Counted from the stretch's first letter, positions 1-8,512 are shown. The stretch is DNA of 10,666 nt from Hydrogenophilales bacterium RIFOXYD1_FULL_62_11 (GCA_001802655.1 MGZO01000052.1:10208-20873), one strand, 5' to 3'. Numbers and translations are program-made. Notes: a model not told the origin generated them from the sequence alone.

Positions 1-199
1 TGCCTTCCTCGTCGTCACCTTCGGTGGCGCGGCGAACCTGCTGGGGACAGTCGCATCGGCGTTCGGCATCGCGCAGACACAGTCGATCGCCGAGTTCTTT
101 ATCTCGGGCTCGATGGCCAAAGTGCTCACCCTGCTGCTGATCGTCATCATTCTGATGATCCGTCCGCAAGGGCTGTTCGCCTCCAAGATTCGTCGCTAA
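1..199 (+). CDS. urtB: Urea ABC transporter permease UrtB, C-terminal end (partial)
   Basis: This is the last 65 codons of a branched-chain-amino-acid-type (LivH-like) inner-membrane permease; the gene enters from the left edge and stops with TAA at 197-199. The visible peptide has the family's FGGxxNLxGTV segment near its start, a hydrophobic helix (VLTLLLIVIILMI) and the terminal RPQGLF motif followed by a short basic tail, all typical of UrtB/LivH C-termini. UrtB pairs with UrtC to form the membrane channel for urea. The assignment as UrtB rather than a generic LivH comes from context: urtC, urtD, urtE and a complete urease cluster follow in the same direction. The stop lies 13 nt before the urtC start, so the two are almost certainly co-transcribed. 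The N-terminal part of the protein cannot be seen. Confidence 0.88.
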   Translation, partial: AFLVVTFGGAANLLGTVASAFGIAQTQSIAEFFISGSMAKVLTLLLIVIILMIRPQGLFASKIRR

Positions 200-212
200 A
201 CCGGAGAAACGC

Positions 213-1382
213 ATGATCCCCACCACCTGGTTCAAACGACATGGACTCGCGAGCTGGCTCTTGCTCGCCTGCCTGCTGCTCGTTGTCTTTCCTTTACTGT
301 TCGATAACTTCCGTCTCAATCTCGTCGGCAAGTACCTTTCTTACGGCTTTGTCGCCATCGGCCTGGTGATGTTGTGGGGCTACGGCGGCGTCCTGAGCCT
401 GGGGCAGGGCGTGTTCTTCGGGCTGGGCGGTTACTGCATGGCGATGTTCCTGAAGCTCGAAGCGTCCGACCCGATCACCACCAAAATTCAATCGACTCCC
501 GGCATTCCCGACTTCATGGACTGGAACCAGCTCACTGCGCTGCCGATCTGGTGGGTGCCGTTTGAACACCTGTCATTCACGCTGCTCGCGGTGGCGCTGG
601 TGCCGGCGATTCTGGCGTTTGTCATCGGTTATGCCATGTTTAAGCGCCGCGTCGGTGGCGTGTACTTCGCGATCATCACGCAGGCGGTCACGCTCATCCT
701 GACGGTGCTCATCATCGGCCAGCAGGGTTACACCGGCGGCGTCAATGGCATCACCGACCTGAAAACACTCAACGGCTGGGACATCCGCACCGACAGCGCC
801 AAGGTCATTCTCTATTTTGTGAACGCTGGCTTGCTGCTGGCGGCGATCCTCGTCTGCGGCTGGATTCAGCGCTCCAAGCTCGGCACCTTGCTGCTGGCGA
901 TGCGCGACAAGGAAGACCGGGTACGTTTTTCCGGTTACGACGTATCGATGTTCAAGGTTTTTGTGTTCTGTTTGTCGGCGATGCTGGCCGGTATCGGGGG
1001 GGCGCTGTTTACGCTCCAGGTCGGCTTCATGTCACCGTCGCTGGTCGGAATCGTGCCGAGTATCGAAATGGTCATCTTCGCTGCCGTCGGCGGCCGCATG
1101 AGCCTGATCGGCGCGGTGTATGGAGCCCTGCTGGTCAACGCAGGAAAGACCTATTTCTCGGAAAGTTTCCCTGAATTGTGGCTGTACCTGATGGCTGCGC
1201 TCTTCATCGGCGTCGTGCTGGCGTTTCCCAACGGCCTTGCCGGCCTCTACGAAACCTACGTCAAGCCGCGCATCGGCAAACGCAAACCGACCGCAGCGGC
1301 ACCGGTCGATGCGCCCGCGCAGCACCCGGCAGCCACGACGCTTGACGCACTGCCGCCCGGCCTCACACGTGAAGAATGCTGA
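213..1382 (+). CDS. urtC: Urea ABC transporter permease UrtC
   Basis: This is the 389-aa second permease of the urea importer (LivM-like, BPD_transp_2 family), acting in the inner membrane. Hydrophobic segments lie near residues 14-30, 44-80, 120-143, 150-169, 197-217, 248-270, 280-310 and 323-342. The cytoplasmic loop around residues 228-248 (LAMRDKEDRVRFSGYD) matches the ATPase-contacting loop of LivM/UrtC proteins. The ATG at 213 follows a GGAG ribosome-binding site at 203-206. Upstream is urtB and downstream, 21 nt away, is urtD, the standard urtBCDE order. The last 30 or so residues form an Ala/Pro-rich tail without membrane character, which is variable in this family. A LivM permease for amino acids is the alternative, but the adjacent urease genes favour urea. 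Amide uptake is also possible, because the related FmdDEF transporter of Methylophilus is reported to serve urea and short-chain amides. Confidence 0.93.
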   Translation: MIPTTWFKRHGLASWLLLACLLLVVFPLLFDNFRLNLVGKYLSYGFVAIGLVMLWGYGGVLSLGQGVFFGLGGYCMAMFLKLEASDPITTKIQSTPGIPDFMDWNQLTALPIWWVPFEHLSFTLLAVALVPAILAFVIGYAMFKRRVGGVYFAIITQAVTLILTVLIIGQQGYTGGVNGITDLKTLNGWDIRTDSAKVILYFVNAGLLLAAILVCGWIQRSKLGTLLLAMRDKEDRVRFSGYDVSMFKVFVFCLSAMLAGIGGALFTLQVGFMSPSLVGIVPSIEMVIFAAVGGRMSLIGAVYGALLVNAGKTYFSESFPELWLYLMAALFIGVVLAFPNGLAGLYETYVKPRIGKRKPTAAAPVDAPAQHPAATTLDALPPGLTREEC

Positions 1383-1403
1383 CCGCAGCTAAGGAGAACT
1401 TGT

Positions 1404-2147
1404 ATGAGCAATACCGATTTTGTCCTTGCGATCGAAGACCTTTCGGTTTCGTTCGATGGCTTCAAAGCAATCGACACACTGACACTCTACCTCGACCGCG
1501 GCGAGCTGCGCGTCATCATCGGCCCCAATGGCGCAGGCAAGACGACGCTGCTTGATCTGATCTGCGGCAAGACCCGCGCGACCGGCGGCAGCATCAAGTT
1601 CAAGAATGAGGAAATGCTCGGGCAGGCTGAACACAAGATTGTGCGTGCGGGCATCGGTCGCAAATTCCAGACGCCGTCGATCTACGAAAACCTGCCGGTG
1701 TTCAAGAACCTGGAAGTGTCGTTTCCGCGCGGACGGGGTGTGTTCGGTGCGTTGGCATTCAAATGCACGGATGACGTCAGTAGCCGCGTGCAGGAAGTGG
1801 CGACAGAAATCGGCCTGGCCACCAAGCTCGACATGGAAGCCGGCCTGCTCTCGCACGGCGAAAAGCAGTGGCTCGAAATCGGCATGTTGCTGATGCAGGA
1901 TCCCGAGTTGCTGATGCTCGACGAACCCATCGCCGGGATGAGCGCACGCGAACGCGACCTCACTGCCGAATTGTTGAAACGCATCTGCCAGAACCGTTCG
2001 GTGATCGTGATTGAACACGACATGGAGTTCGTCAAGCGCATCGCGCACAAGGTAACCGTCATGCACCAGGGAAAAATCCTCGCCGAAGGCTCCATGGAAC
2101 AGGTGCAGAAGGACGAACGCGTCATCGACGTTTATCTGGGCCATTGA
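1404..2147 (+). CDS. urtD: Urea ABC transporter ATP-binding protein UrtD
   Basis: This is a 247-aa ABC ATPase (LivG-like) that powers urea import on the cytoplasmic face of UrtBC. The Walker A motif GPNGAGKTT is at residues 40-48 and the Q-loop glutamine at about 89. The signature region LSHGEKQWLEIG is at 149-160, where the family's H-G-E replaces the canonical S-G-G. Walker B LLMLDEP is at 169-175 and the switch histidine is in IEHDM at about 205. The modified signature and the downstream MEFVKRIA stretch are characteristic of UrtD/LivG. The ATG at 1404 is preceded by a strong AAGGAGA site at 1391-1397. It sits 21 nt after urtC and 12 nt before urtE, consistent with one operon. Length is usual for the family and all ATPase motifs are intact. 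Confidence 0.94.
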   Translation: MSNTDFVLAIEDLSVSFDGFKAIDTLTLYLDRGELRVIIGPNGAGKTTLLDLICGKTRATGGSIKFKNEEMLGQAEHKIVRAGIGRKFQTPSIYENLPVFKNLEVSFPRGRGVFGALAFKCTDDVSSRVQEVATEIGLATKLDMEAGLLSHGEKQWLEIGMLLMQDPELLMLDEPIAGMSARERDLTAELLKRICQNRSVIVIEHDMEFVKRIAHKVTVMHQGKILAEGSMEQVQKDERVIDVYLGH

Positions 2148-2159
2148 AAGGAAATCGTC

Positions 2160-2849
2160 ATGCTGGAAGTTAACGATCTGGTGGTGAGCTACGGGCAAAG
2201 CGAGGCGCTGCATGGCATCTCGTTTGCCGCAAACAGGAATGAGACCGTCGCCATCATGGGCCGCAACGGCATGGGCAAGACGACGCTGTTCAAGTCGCTG
2301 ATCGGCATTCTCGGCTTGAAGTCCGGCCGCATTGCCATCGACGGCAATGATGTCTCCGGGGACGAGAGTTACAGGCGTGTCGCCAAGGGCATCGCCTATG
2401 TGCCGCAGGGGCGGATGATCTTTCCGACGCTGACGGTCGAGGAGAACATCGAAACCGGGATGACGCACACCAAAAACAAGTTGGTTCCGGAAGAAATCTA
2501 CGCGCTGTTTCCCGTGCTGTGGGACATGCGTCGCCGCAAGGGCGGCAACCTTTCCGGCGGGCAGCAGCAGCAACTCGCCATTGCCCGCGCGCTGGTGACC
2601 AACCCCAAGGTTTTGCTGCTCGACGAACCGACCGAAGGCATCCAGCCGTCGATCATCAAGGACATCGCAAAAGCCCTGAACGAGATCCGCAAGATGCGTG
2701 AAATCACCATCGTCGTCTCGGAGCAGGTGCTGTCGTTCGCGATGGACGTTGCCGACCGGCTGCTCGTCATCGAAGGCGGACGGCTGGTGCATGAAACCTC
2801 GCGTGCCGATACCGACGCCGCCCACATCAAGCAGTTCCTGTCCGTCTAA
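2160..2849 (+). CDS. urtE: Urea ABC transporter ATP-binding protein UrtE
   Basis: This is a 229-aa ABC ATPase (LivF-like), the second nucleotide-binding subunit of the urea importer, presumably forming a heterodimer with UrtD. Walker A GRNGMGKTT is at residues 34-42, the Q-loop VPQGR at 81-85, the signature LSGGQQQQ at 131-138 and Walker B VLLLDEP at 151-157, followed by TEGIQPS. The position of the switch histidine is filled by Gln in SEQV near residue 189. This is normal for the LivF/UrtE branch, which carries VEQ here, and does not imply loss of activity. The ATG at 2160 has AAAGGA upstream and the gene begins 12 nt after the urtD stop. The formamidase gene follows 35 nt downstream without a visible terminator, suggesting continued transcription. 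Confidence 0.94.
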   Translation: MLEVNDLVVSYGQSEALHGISFAANRNETVAIMGRNGMGKTTLFKSLIGILGLKSGRIAIDGNDVSGDESYRRVAKGIAYVPQGRMIFPTLTVEENIETGMTHTKNKLVPEEIYALFPVLWDMRRRKGGNLSGGQQQQLAIARALVTNPKVLLLDEPTEGIQPSIIKDIAKALNEIRKMREITIVVSEQVLSFAMDVADRLLVIEGGRLVHETSRADTDAAHIKQFLSV

Positions 2850-2871
2850 GTTCGTTCCAACCGTTCAATCC

Positions 2872-2878
2872 AAGGAGA
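2872..2878 (+). promoter_or_regulatory. Ribosome-binding site deciding the fmdA GTG start
   Basis: AAGGAGA lies 6 nt upstream of the GTG at 2885. It supports GTG initiation of the formamidase, whose first residues (MPETLIKVDL) look like a natural family start. No competing ATG lies nearby in frame. Confidence 0.7.
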
Positions 2879-2884
2879 CCCGCC

Positions 2885-4114
2885 GTGCCTGAAACCCTCA
2901 TTAAAGTCGACCTCAAGCAGTCGCCCTACGACAACGAGCTGATCCACAACCGCTGGCACCCTGACATTCCCATCGTTGCGTGGGTCAAGCCGGGTGACGA
3001 CTTCGTCATCGAAACCTACGATTGGACCGGCGGCTACATCCAGAACAACGATTCCGCCGACGACGTGCGCGACATCGATCTCACCACCGTGCATTTCCTG
3101 TCCGGGCCGATCGGCATCGAAGGCTGCGAACCGGGCGACCTGCTGGTCGTCGACATCCTCGATATCGGCGCCAAGCCCGATAGCCTGTGGGGTTTCAACG
3201 GCTTCTTCTCGAAGAAGAACGGCGGCGGTTTCCTGACCGACCACTTCCCGCTCGCGCAAAAATCGGTCTGGGACATCAAGGGCATGTTCACCGAATCCCG
3301 TCACGTGCCGGGCGTGAAATACGCCGGGTTGATCCACCCTGGCCTCATCGGCTGCCTGCCCGACCGGGCGATGCTCGACACCTGGAACACCCGCGAAGTC
3401 GACTTCATCAATACCCAGCCCGACCGCGTTCCGCCGCTCGGCGCGCCGCCAACCACCAAGAGCGCGCACATGGGCAAGATGAAGGGCGAGGCGCGCGACA
3501 AGGCCGCCGCCGAGGGCGCGCGCACCGTGCCGCCGCGCGAACACGGCGGCAACTGCGACATCAAGGATTTGTCGCGCGGCTCGCGGATTTTCTTCCCGAC
3601 GTATGTGAAGGGCGGCGGTCTGTCAATGGGCGACCTGCATTTCTCTCAGGGCGATGGTGAAATTACCTTCTGCGGTGCGATCGAAATGGCCGGCTGGCTG
3701 CACCTGCGGGTGAGCCTGATCAAGGGCGGCATGGCGAAATACGGGATCAAGAATCCGATCTTCAAACCGAGCCCGATCACGCCCAAGTACGACGACTTCC
3801 TGATCTTCGAAGGCATCTCGGTTGATGAGTGGGGCAAGCAGCATTACCTCGACGTCCACGTCGCCTACCGCCAAGCGTGCCTGAACGCCATCGAATATCT
3901 GACCAAGTTCGGCTACAGCAAGGCGCAAGCGTATTCGATTCTCGGTACCGCGCCGGTTCAGGGTCATATCAGCGGCGTCGTCGACATCCCCAACGCCTGC
4001 GCGACGCTGTGGTTGCCAACCGACATCTTCGAGTTCGACATCATGCCCAACGCCAGCGGTCCGGTCATCCATGACATGGGTGGCATCGACATGCCCCTTT
4101 CCCCCGATCTTTGA
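2885..4114 (+). CDS. fmdA: Formamidase (acetamidase/formamidase family)
   Basis: This 409-aa cytoplasmic amidohydrolase is predicted to hydrolyse formamide to formate and ammonia (EC 3.5.1.49), with possible activity on other short amides. It resembles FmdA of Methylophilus methylotrophus across its whole length of just over 400 aa. Visible family signatures include YDWTGGYIQNNDSADD near residues 45-60, the SGPIGIEGCEPGDLLVVDIL segment near 73-92, and the conserved core PREHGGNCDIKDLSRGS at 217-233. MGDLHFSQGDGE follows at about 248-259. Translation starts at GTG 2885 behind AAGGAGA. The gene follows urtE by 35 nt and precedes fmdB by 10 nt, so it is likely co-expressed with the transporter and supplies ammonia from amides alongside urease. 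Substrate specificity cannot be fixed from sequence alone; acetamidase is the alternative. Confidence 0.93.
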   Translation: MPETLIKVDLKQSPYDNELIHNRWHPDIPIVAWVKPGDDFVIETYDWTGGYIQNNDSADDVRDIDLTTVHFLSGPIGIEGCEPGDLLVVDILDIGAKPDSLWGFNGFFSKKNGGGFLTDHFPLAQKSVWDIKGMFTESRHVPGVKYAGLIHPGLIGCLPDRAMLDTWNTREVDFINTQPDRVPPLGAPPTTKSAHMGKMKGEARDKAAAEGARTVPPREHGGNCDIKDLSRGSRIFFPTYVKGGGLSMGDLHFSQGDGEITFCGAIEMAGWLHLRVSLIKGGMAKYGIKNPIFKPSPITPKYDDFLIFEGISVDEWGKQHYLDVHVAYRQACLNAIEYLTKFGYSKAQAYSILGTAPVQGHISGVVDIPNACATLWLPTDIFEFDIMPNASGPVIHDMGGIDMPLSPDL

Positions 4115-4124
4115 GGTCACGGCG

Positions 4125-4466
4125 ATGGCGATCTACGAATACCTCTGTCCTGAGTGCGGCCCGTTCAGCGCCATGCGCCCCATGAGCGAGTCGGCGACGC
4201 CTGCGCCCTGTCCCGGATGCGCCGCACTCTCCGCTCGCGCGTGGATCACGCCTCCGGCCTTCTCCGGTATGTCGGCCGACCGCCGACTTGCCCACGCCAC
4301 GAATGAACGTGCGCAGCACGAACCTCGCCTCGCTTCGCAAAGCGGGACCAAGCATGTTCATGGTCCTGGCTGCGGGTGCGGTAGCAGCAAGTCGAAAGCC
4401 ACGTTTACCGCGCCAAGCGGAGAGAAAAGTTTTCCTGGCAAGCGGCCCTGGATGATTAGTCATTAG
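4125..4466 (+). CDS. fmdB: FmdB-family zinc-ribbon protein
   Basis: This is a small 113-aa protein whose N-terminus MAIYEYLCPECG is the hallmark of the FmdB/CxxC_CxxC_SSSS family. Two cysteine pairs, CPEC at residues 8-11 and CPGC at 29-32, should bind one zinc ion. A glycine-rich HGPGCGCG stretch near residues 79-86 may be a second metal-binding or flexible element. FmdB was named in Methylophilus methylotrophus as a putative regulator beside formamidase; its biochemical role is not settled. I chose the ATG at 4125 over the in-frame ATG at 4071 because the zinc-ribbon signature starts exactly there and GAGGT (4113-4117) precedes it. The longer form would overlap the fmdA end by 44 nt. It follows fmdA by 10 nt, so the two are co-translated from one message. 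Confidence 0.86.
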   Translation: MAIYEYLCPECGPFSAMRPMSESATPAPCPGCAALSARAWITPPAFSGMSADRRLAHATNERAQHEPRLASQSGTKHVHGPGCGCGSSKSKATFTAPSGEKSFPGKRPWMISH

Positions 4467-4473
4467 GCTTTGA

Positions 4474-4517
4474 TCACGTCATGAAAAACAGACTGACGCC
4501 CCTTTTTCATCGGGTGA
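4474..4517. repeat. 44-bp dyad between fmdB and ureD (terminator or operator candidate)
   Basis: This is an inverted repeat with outer arms TCAC (4474-4477) and GTGA (4514-4517) and inner perfect 8-bp arms ATGAAAAA (4481-4488) and TTTTTCAT (4503-4510), around a 14-nt centre. Mismatched 3-nt spacers separate inner and outer arms symmetrically. As RNA it would form an AU-rich hairpin. The right inner arm contains a T5 run, but that run is inside the stem, unlike a classic intrinsic terminator. An alternative 5-bp stem (CGTCA 4477-4481 with TGACG 4494-4498) followed by CCCCTTTTT would resemble a weak terminator for fmdB. The position, in the only real intergenic gap, is also right for an operator controlling ureD. 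The symmetry is seen directly; the function is inference. Confidence 0.5.
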
Positions 4518-4538
4518 GGGAATTGCTGTCGGTATGAT
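4512..4538 (+). promoter_or_regulatory. Weak promoter-like elements upstream of ureD
   Basis: Two overlapping candidates lie here. GG at 4513-4514 and TTGCT at 4523-4527 have the sigma-54 spacing (10 nt between GG and GC) with a perfect -12 half, but the CAC of the -24 half is missing. TATGAT at 4533-4538 resembles a sigma-70 -10 box, but no good -35 hexamer stands 16-18 nt before it. Either would place transcription start within about 10 nt of the ureD ATG. Treat both as candidates only. Confidence 0.22.
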
Positions 4539-4544
4539 GCGGCG

Positions 4545-5405
4545 ATGAATTTCGCCGCTCGCCCCCTTGACGTAGCGCTTGCCCCAACCTGGCATGCCCG
4601 TCTGGCGCTGGATTTCCAGCGGCGCGACGCCGCCACGATATTGACGCGGCGCGAACATGTCGGCCCGCTGCGGGTGCAGAAAGCGCTCTATCCGGAAGGC
4701 GAGGGCGTCTGCCATGTCATCGTGCTGCATCCGCCGTCCGGCATCGCCGGGGGCGACGAACTGAACATCGCCGTGAAGGTGGACACCGGCGCGCATGCCT
4801 TGCTCACCACGCCGGGCGCGGGCAAGTGGTATCGCAGCGCCGGCCCCTGGGCGAAGCAGCGGCTGGATTTTGCCGTGGGCGCGGACGCCACGCTGGAATG
4901 GCTGCCGCAGGAGAGCATCGTGTTCGATGCGGCGCGCGCGGCCATGCAGAGCCGGATCGAACTGGATGCGGCGGCGCGCTTCATCGGCATGGACATCCTC
5001 TGCCTGGGGCGCCGCGCTTCCGGCGAGAACTTTGCGCAGGGCGCGCTGCAGCTCGACACCCGGGTGCAGCGCGGCGGCCAGCCGCTCTGGCTGGAACGTG
5101 GGCGGCTCGACGGCGGCTCCGGCCTGCAGGCGTCCGCGGCCGGGCTGGCGGGCTTCAGCGTCAGCGGCACGCTGCTGGCAGCCGCGCCGCAAATCGACCC
5201 CGGATTGCTGGCCGCCTGTTGTGCGGTGCCGCTGCTGGAAAGCGGTGCGCAGGGCGGCATCACGCTGCTGCCCGATCTGCTGGTGGCGCGCTATCTGGGC
5301 CATGCGTCGGAAGCCGCGCGGCACTGGTTTTTTGCCTTGTGGCAGCTGCTGCGTCCCGCCCTGGTCGGGCGCGACGCGCAGATGCCGCGCATCTGGAACA
5401 CTTGA
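4545..5405 (+). CDS. ureD: Urease accessory protein UreD
   Basis: This 286-aa cytoplasmic chaperone is the part of the nickel-insertion complex (UreD-UreF-UreG) that docks on the urease apoenzyme and is thought to channel nickel to the active site. Family landmarks visible are WHARLALDF (residues 16-24), GPLRVQKALYPEG (40-52), SGIAGGDEL (65-73), TTPGAGKWYR (88-97) and LEWLPQESIVFD (117-128). The ATG at 4545 starts close to the conserved WHARL block and gives a normal length, but no Shine-Dalgarno sequence precedes it. A five-codon frame MMRR-stop (4534-4548) overlaps this start as ATGA. It is the first gene of the urease unit and ureA follows after 10 nt. UreD is also called UreH in some organisms. 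Confidence 0.93.
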   Translation: MNFAARPLDVALAPTWHARLALDFQRRDAATILTRREHVGPLRVQKALYPEGEGVCHVIVLHPPSGIAGGDELNIAVKVDTGAHALLTTPGAGKWYRSAGPWAKQRLDFAVGADATLEWLPQESIVFDAARAAMQSRIELDAAARFIGMDILCLGRRASGENFAQGALQLDTRVQRGGQPLWLERGRLDGGSGLQASAAGLAGFSVSGTLLAAAPQIDPGLLAACCAVPLLESGAQGGITLLPDLLVARYLGHASEAARHWFFALWQLLRPALVGRDAQMPRIWNT

Positions 5406-5415
5406 GAGACACACG

Positions 5416-5718
5416 ATGGAACTGACCCCGCGCGAGAAAGACAAGCTGCTGATTTTTACTGCCGCCCTGCTGGCCGAACGCCGGCGCGCGCGCGGCCTCG
5501 CGCTCAACTACCCGGAAGCGGTGGCCTTCATCACCGCCGCCATTCTGGAAGGCGCGCGCGACGGCCGCAGCGTGGCCGAGCTGATGCACTACGGCACCAC
5601 GCTGCTGGCGCGCGCGGACGTGATGGAGGGCGTGCCGGAAATGATTCCGGAAATCCAGGTCGAAGCCACCTTTCCCGACGGCACCAAGCTCGTCACGGTT
5701 CACCACCCCATCGTTTAG
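5416..5718 (+). CDS. ureA: Urease gamma subunit UreA
   Basis: This is the 100-aa gamma subunit of urease, which forms the (UreABC)3 holoenzyme with UreB and UreC. It starts MELTPREKDKLLIFTAALLA and contains the conserved LNYPEAVAFITAAILEGARD block (residues 30-49). The VAELMHYGTTLL segment and VEGVPEMIPEIQVE-type region near residues 70-83 are also present, and it ends in the typical TVHHPI. Length matches stand-alone gamma subunits of proteobacteria, as opposed to the fused UreA of Helicobacter. The ATG at 5416 comes 10 nt after the ureD stop with a GAGAGA purine stretch just upstream. ureB begins 9 nt after its stop. The gene lies in the same frame as a longer open frame running through ureD, which is a shadow. 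Confidence 0.96.
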   Translation: MELTPREKDKLLIFTAALLAERRRARGLALNYPEAVAFITAAILEGARDGRSVAELMHYGTTLLARADVMEGVPEMIPEIQVEATFPDGTKLVTVHHPIV

Positions 5719-5727
5719 GAGCGGCGC

Positions 5728-6033
5728 ATGATCCCAGGTGAAATGCAGATTCAGCCTGGCGAGATCGAACTCAATGTCGGTCGCGCTACGCATGTGCTGG
5801 AAGTGGCCAATACGGGCGACCGCCCGATCCAGGTCGGCTCCCACTACCACTTTCATGAAACCAACACCGCGCTGGCATTCGATCGTGAACGGGCGCGCGG
5901 CATGCGCCTGAACATCGCGGCAGGCACCGCAGTGCGCTTCGAGCCGGGCCAGACGCGCACGGTGGAACTCGTGGCCTATGCGGGCGAGCGCAAGGTGTAC
6001 GGCTTTCAGGGCAGGATCATGGGTTCCCTTTAA
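5728..6033 (+). CDS. ureB: Urease beta subunit UreB
   Basis: This is the 101-aa beta subunit of urease. Diagnostic features are the MIPGEM start, residues 38-46 SHYHFHETN, the RMRLNIAAGTAVRFEPG-like central strand (here with GMRLNIAAG) and the C-terminal KVYGFQGRIMG. It is a structural subunit packing against UreC. Its length matches separate beta subunits of gamma- and betaproteobacteria. The ATG at 5728 is 9 nt after the ureA stop with AGGAG at 5717-5721 overlapping that stop, so ureA and ureB translation are likely coupled. Unusually it is followed not directly by ureC but by a 72-codon membrane-protein gene. Confidence 0.96.
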   Translation: MIPGEMQIQPGEIELNVGRATHVLEVANTGDRPIQVGSHYHFHETNTALAFDRERARGMRLNIAAGTAVRFEPGQTRTVELVAYAGERKVYGFQGRIMGSL

Positions 6034-6050
6034 CAACAGGAAAGATCGAT

Positions 6051-6269
6051 ATGAAACACACATTTTCCGCACTGCTCATGATGTTGTTGACCTCGTTTGC
6101 CTACGCTCATCCGGGTGAACACCACGGCGGCATGCTGAACGCCATCGCGCATCTGCTGAGCGAGCCGGATCATCTGGCCATGGCGCTGATTGCCGTGGTG
6201 GTCGGTGTTGCAGGCGCACGGTTTTTCCGCCGCCGCACTGCGGCCAGAATTCTGGCCAAGCGTCGCTAA
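6051..6269 (+). CDS. Short HupE/UreJ-like secreted or membrane protein
   Basis: This is a 72-aa protein with a likely signal peptide (residues 1-19, cleavage after AYA). A short His-rich stretch HPGEHHGG (20-27) follows, then a segment ending in EPDHLAM (38-44), one hydrophobic helix (about 41-59) and a strongly basic tail. HPG directly after the signal peptide and a DH at the start of the first helix are the pattern of HupE/UreJ nickel-permease N-termini, but full UreJ proteins have about six helices and roughly 200 residues. The gene sits between ureB and ureC, which is where ureJ lies in Bordetella bronchiseptica. AGGAAAG precedes the ATG at 6051 and ureC has its own ribosome-binding site. 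It is either a truncated ureJ or a maintained mini-protein. A role in nickel binding at the membrane is inference. Confidence 0.72.
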   Translation: MKHTFSALLMMLLTSFAYAHPGEHHGGMLNAIAHLLSEPDHLAMALIAVVVGVAGARFFRRRTAARILAKRR

Positions 6270-6290
6270 CCCGGCCAACAGGAGACCGTC

Positions 6291-7997
<1,707 letters not shown>

Positions 7998-7999
7998 CC

Positions 8000-8512
8000 A
8001 TGATCCTGATCGAACAACGTGCTCCCGATAACGCAGCGGCCACCGAGCAACTGCAGTTGCCGTTCGAACTTCGCTGCAAGTGTCGCCTGCGCACCCGGCT
8101 GGCCAGCGGCGAAGAGGCCGGCCTGTTTCTCGAACGCGGCGCAGTGTTGCGCGCCGGCGACCGCCTGCTGGCCAACGATGGCCGCGTGGTTGAAGTGATG
8201 GCCGCATCGGAACAGGTGATGGACGTGCACAGCAGCGACGCGCACCTGCTGGCGCGCGCCGCCTACCACCTGGGCAACCGCCATGTGGCGGTGGAACTGC
8301 AGCCCGGCCTGGTGCGCTTTGCGCGCGACCATGTGCTGGGCGACATGGTGCGCGGTCTGGGGCTGGACGTGGTCGAGACCGAAGCGCCGTTCGAGCCCGA
8401 GAGCGGCGCCTATGGCGGCCACGGTGGCCATGCCCACCCGCATGGCCACAGCGCCGACGGCGAAGGGCGCGGCCCGCGCATCCACGACATGATGCTGCTC
8501 GGCCGCCGATGA
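8000..8512 (+). CDS. ureE: Urease accessory nickel metallochaperone UreE
   Basis: This 170-aa cytoplasmic nickel-binding chaperone delivers nickel to UreG and the urease apoenzyme. The N-terminal domain (about residues 1-75) has the RTRLASGEEAGLFLERG and LRAGDRLLANDG strands. The C-terminal metal-binding domain carries LGNRHVAVEL with H95 and RDHVLGDM with H111, matching the nickel-binding histidines of UreE. The end of the protein is His-rich: HGGHAHPHGH at 141-150. The ATG at 8000 comes only 2 nt after the ureC stop and has no clear Shine-Dalgarno sequence, so it probably depends on ribosomes finishing ureC. Its stop overlaps the ureF start as ATGA (8509-8512). UreE and UreF are separate here, not fused as in Bordetella. 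Confidence 0.94.
   Translation: MILIEQRAPDNAAATEQLQLPFELRCKCRLRTRLASGEEAGLFLERGAVLRAGDRLLANDGRVVEVMAASEQVMDVHSSDAHLLARAAYHLGNRHVAVELQPGLVRFARDHVLGDMVRGLGLDVVETEAPFEPESGAYGGHGGHAHPHGHSADGEGRGPRIHDMMLLGRR

Noticed and set aside
2721..2732. Missing switch histidine in UrtE (SEQV instead of an H-loop)
   Set aside because: Glutamine at this position is normal in LivF/UrtE ATPases, so it is not a sign of inactivation.
1389..2825. A 478-codon open frame on the minus strand across urtD and urtE
   Set aside because: Both ATPases on the + strand have every ABC motif; the antisense product has no domain and is a codon-bias shadow.
4071..4124. Longer fmdB form starting at ATG 4071
   Set aside because: The added residues overlap fmdA and precede the conserved MAIYEYLCPECG start, which has its own GAGGT site.
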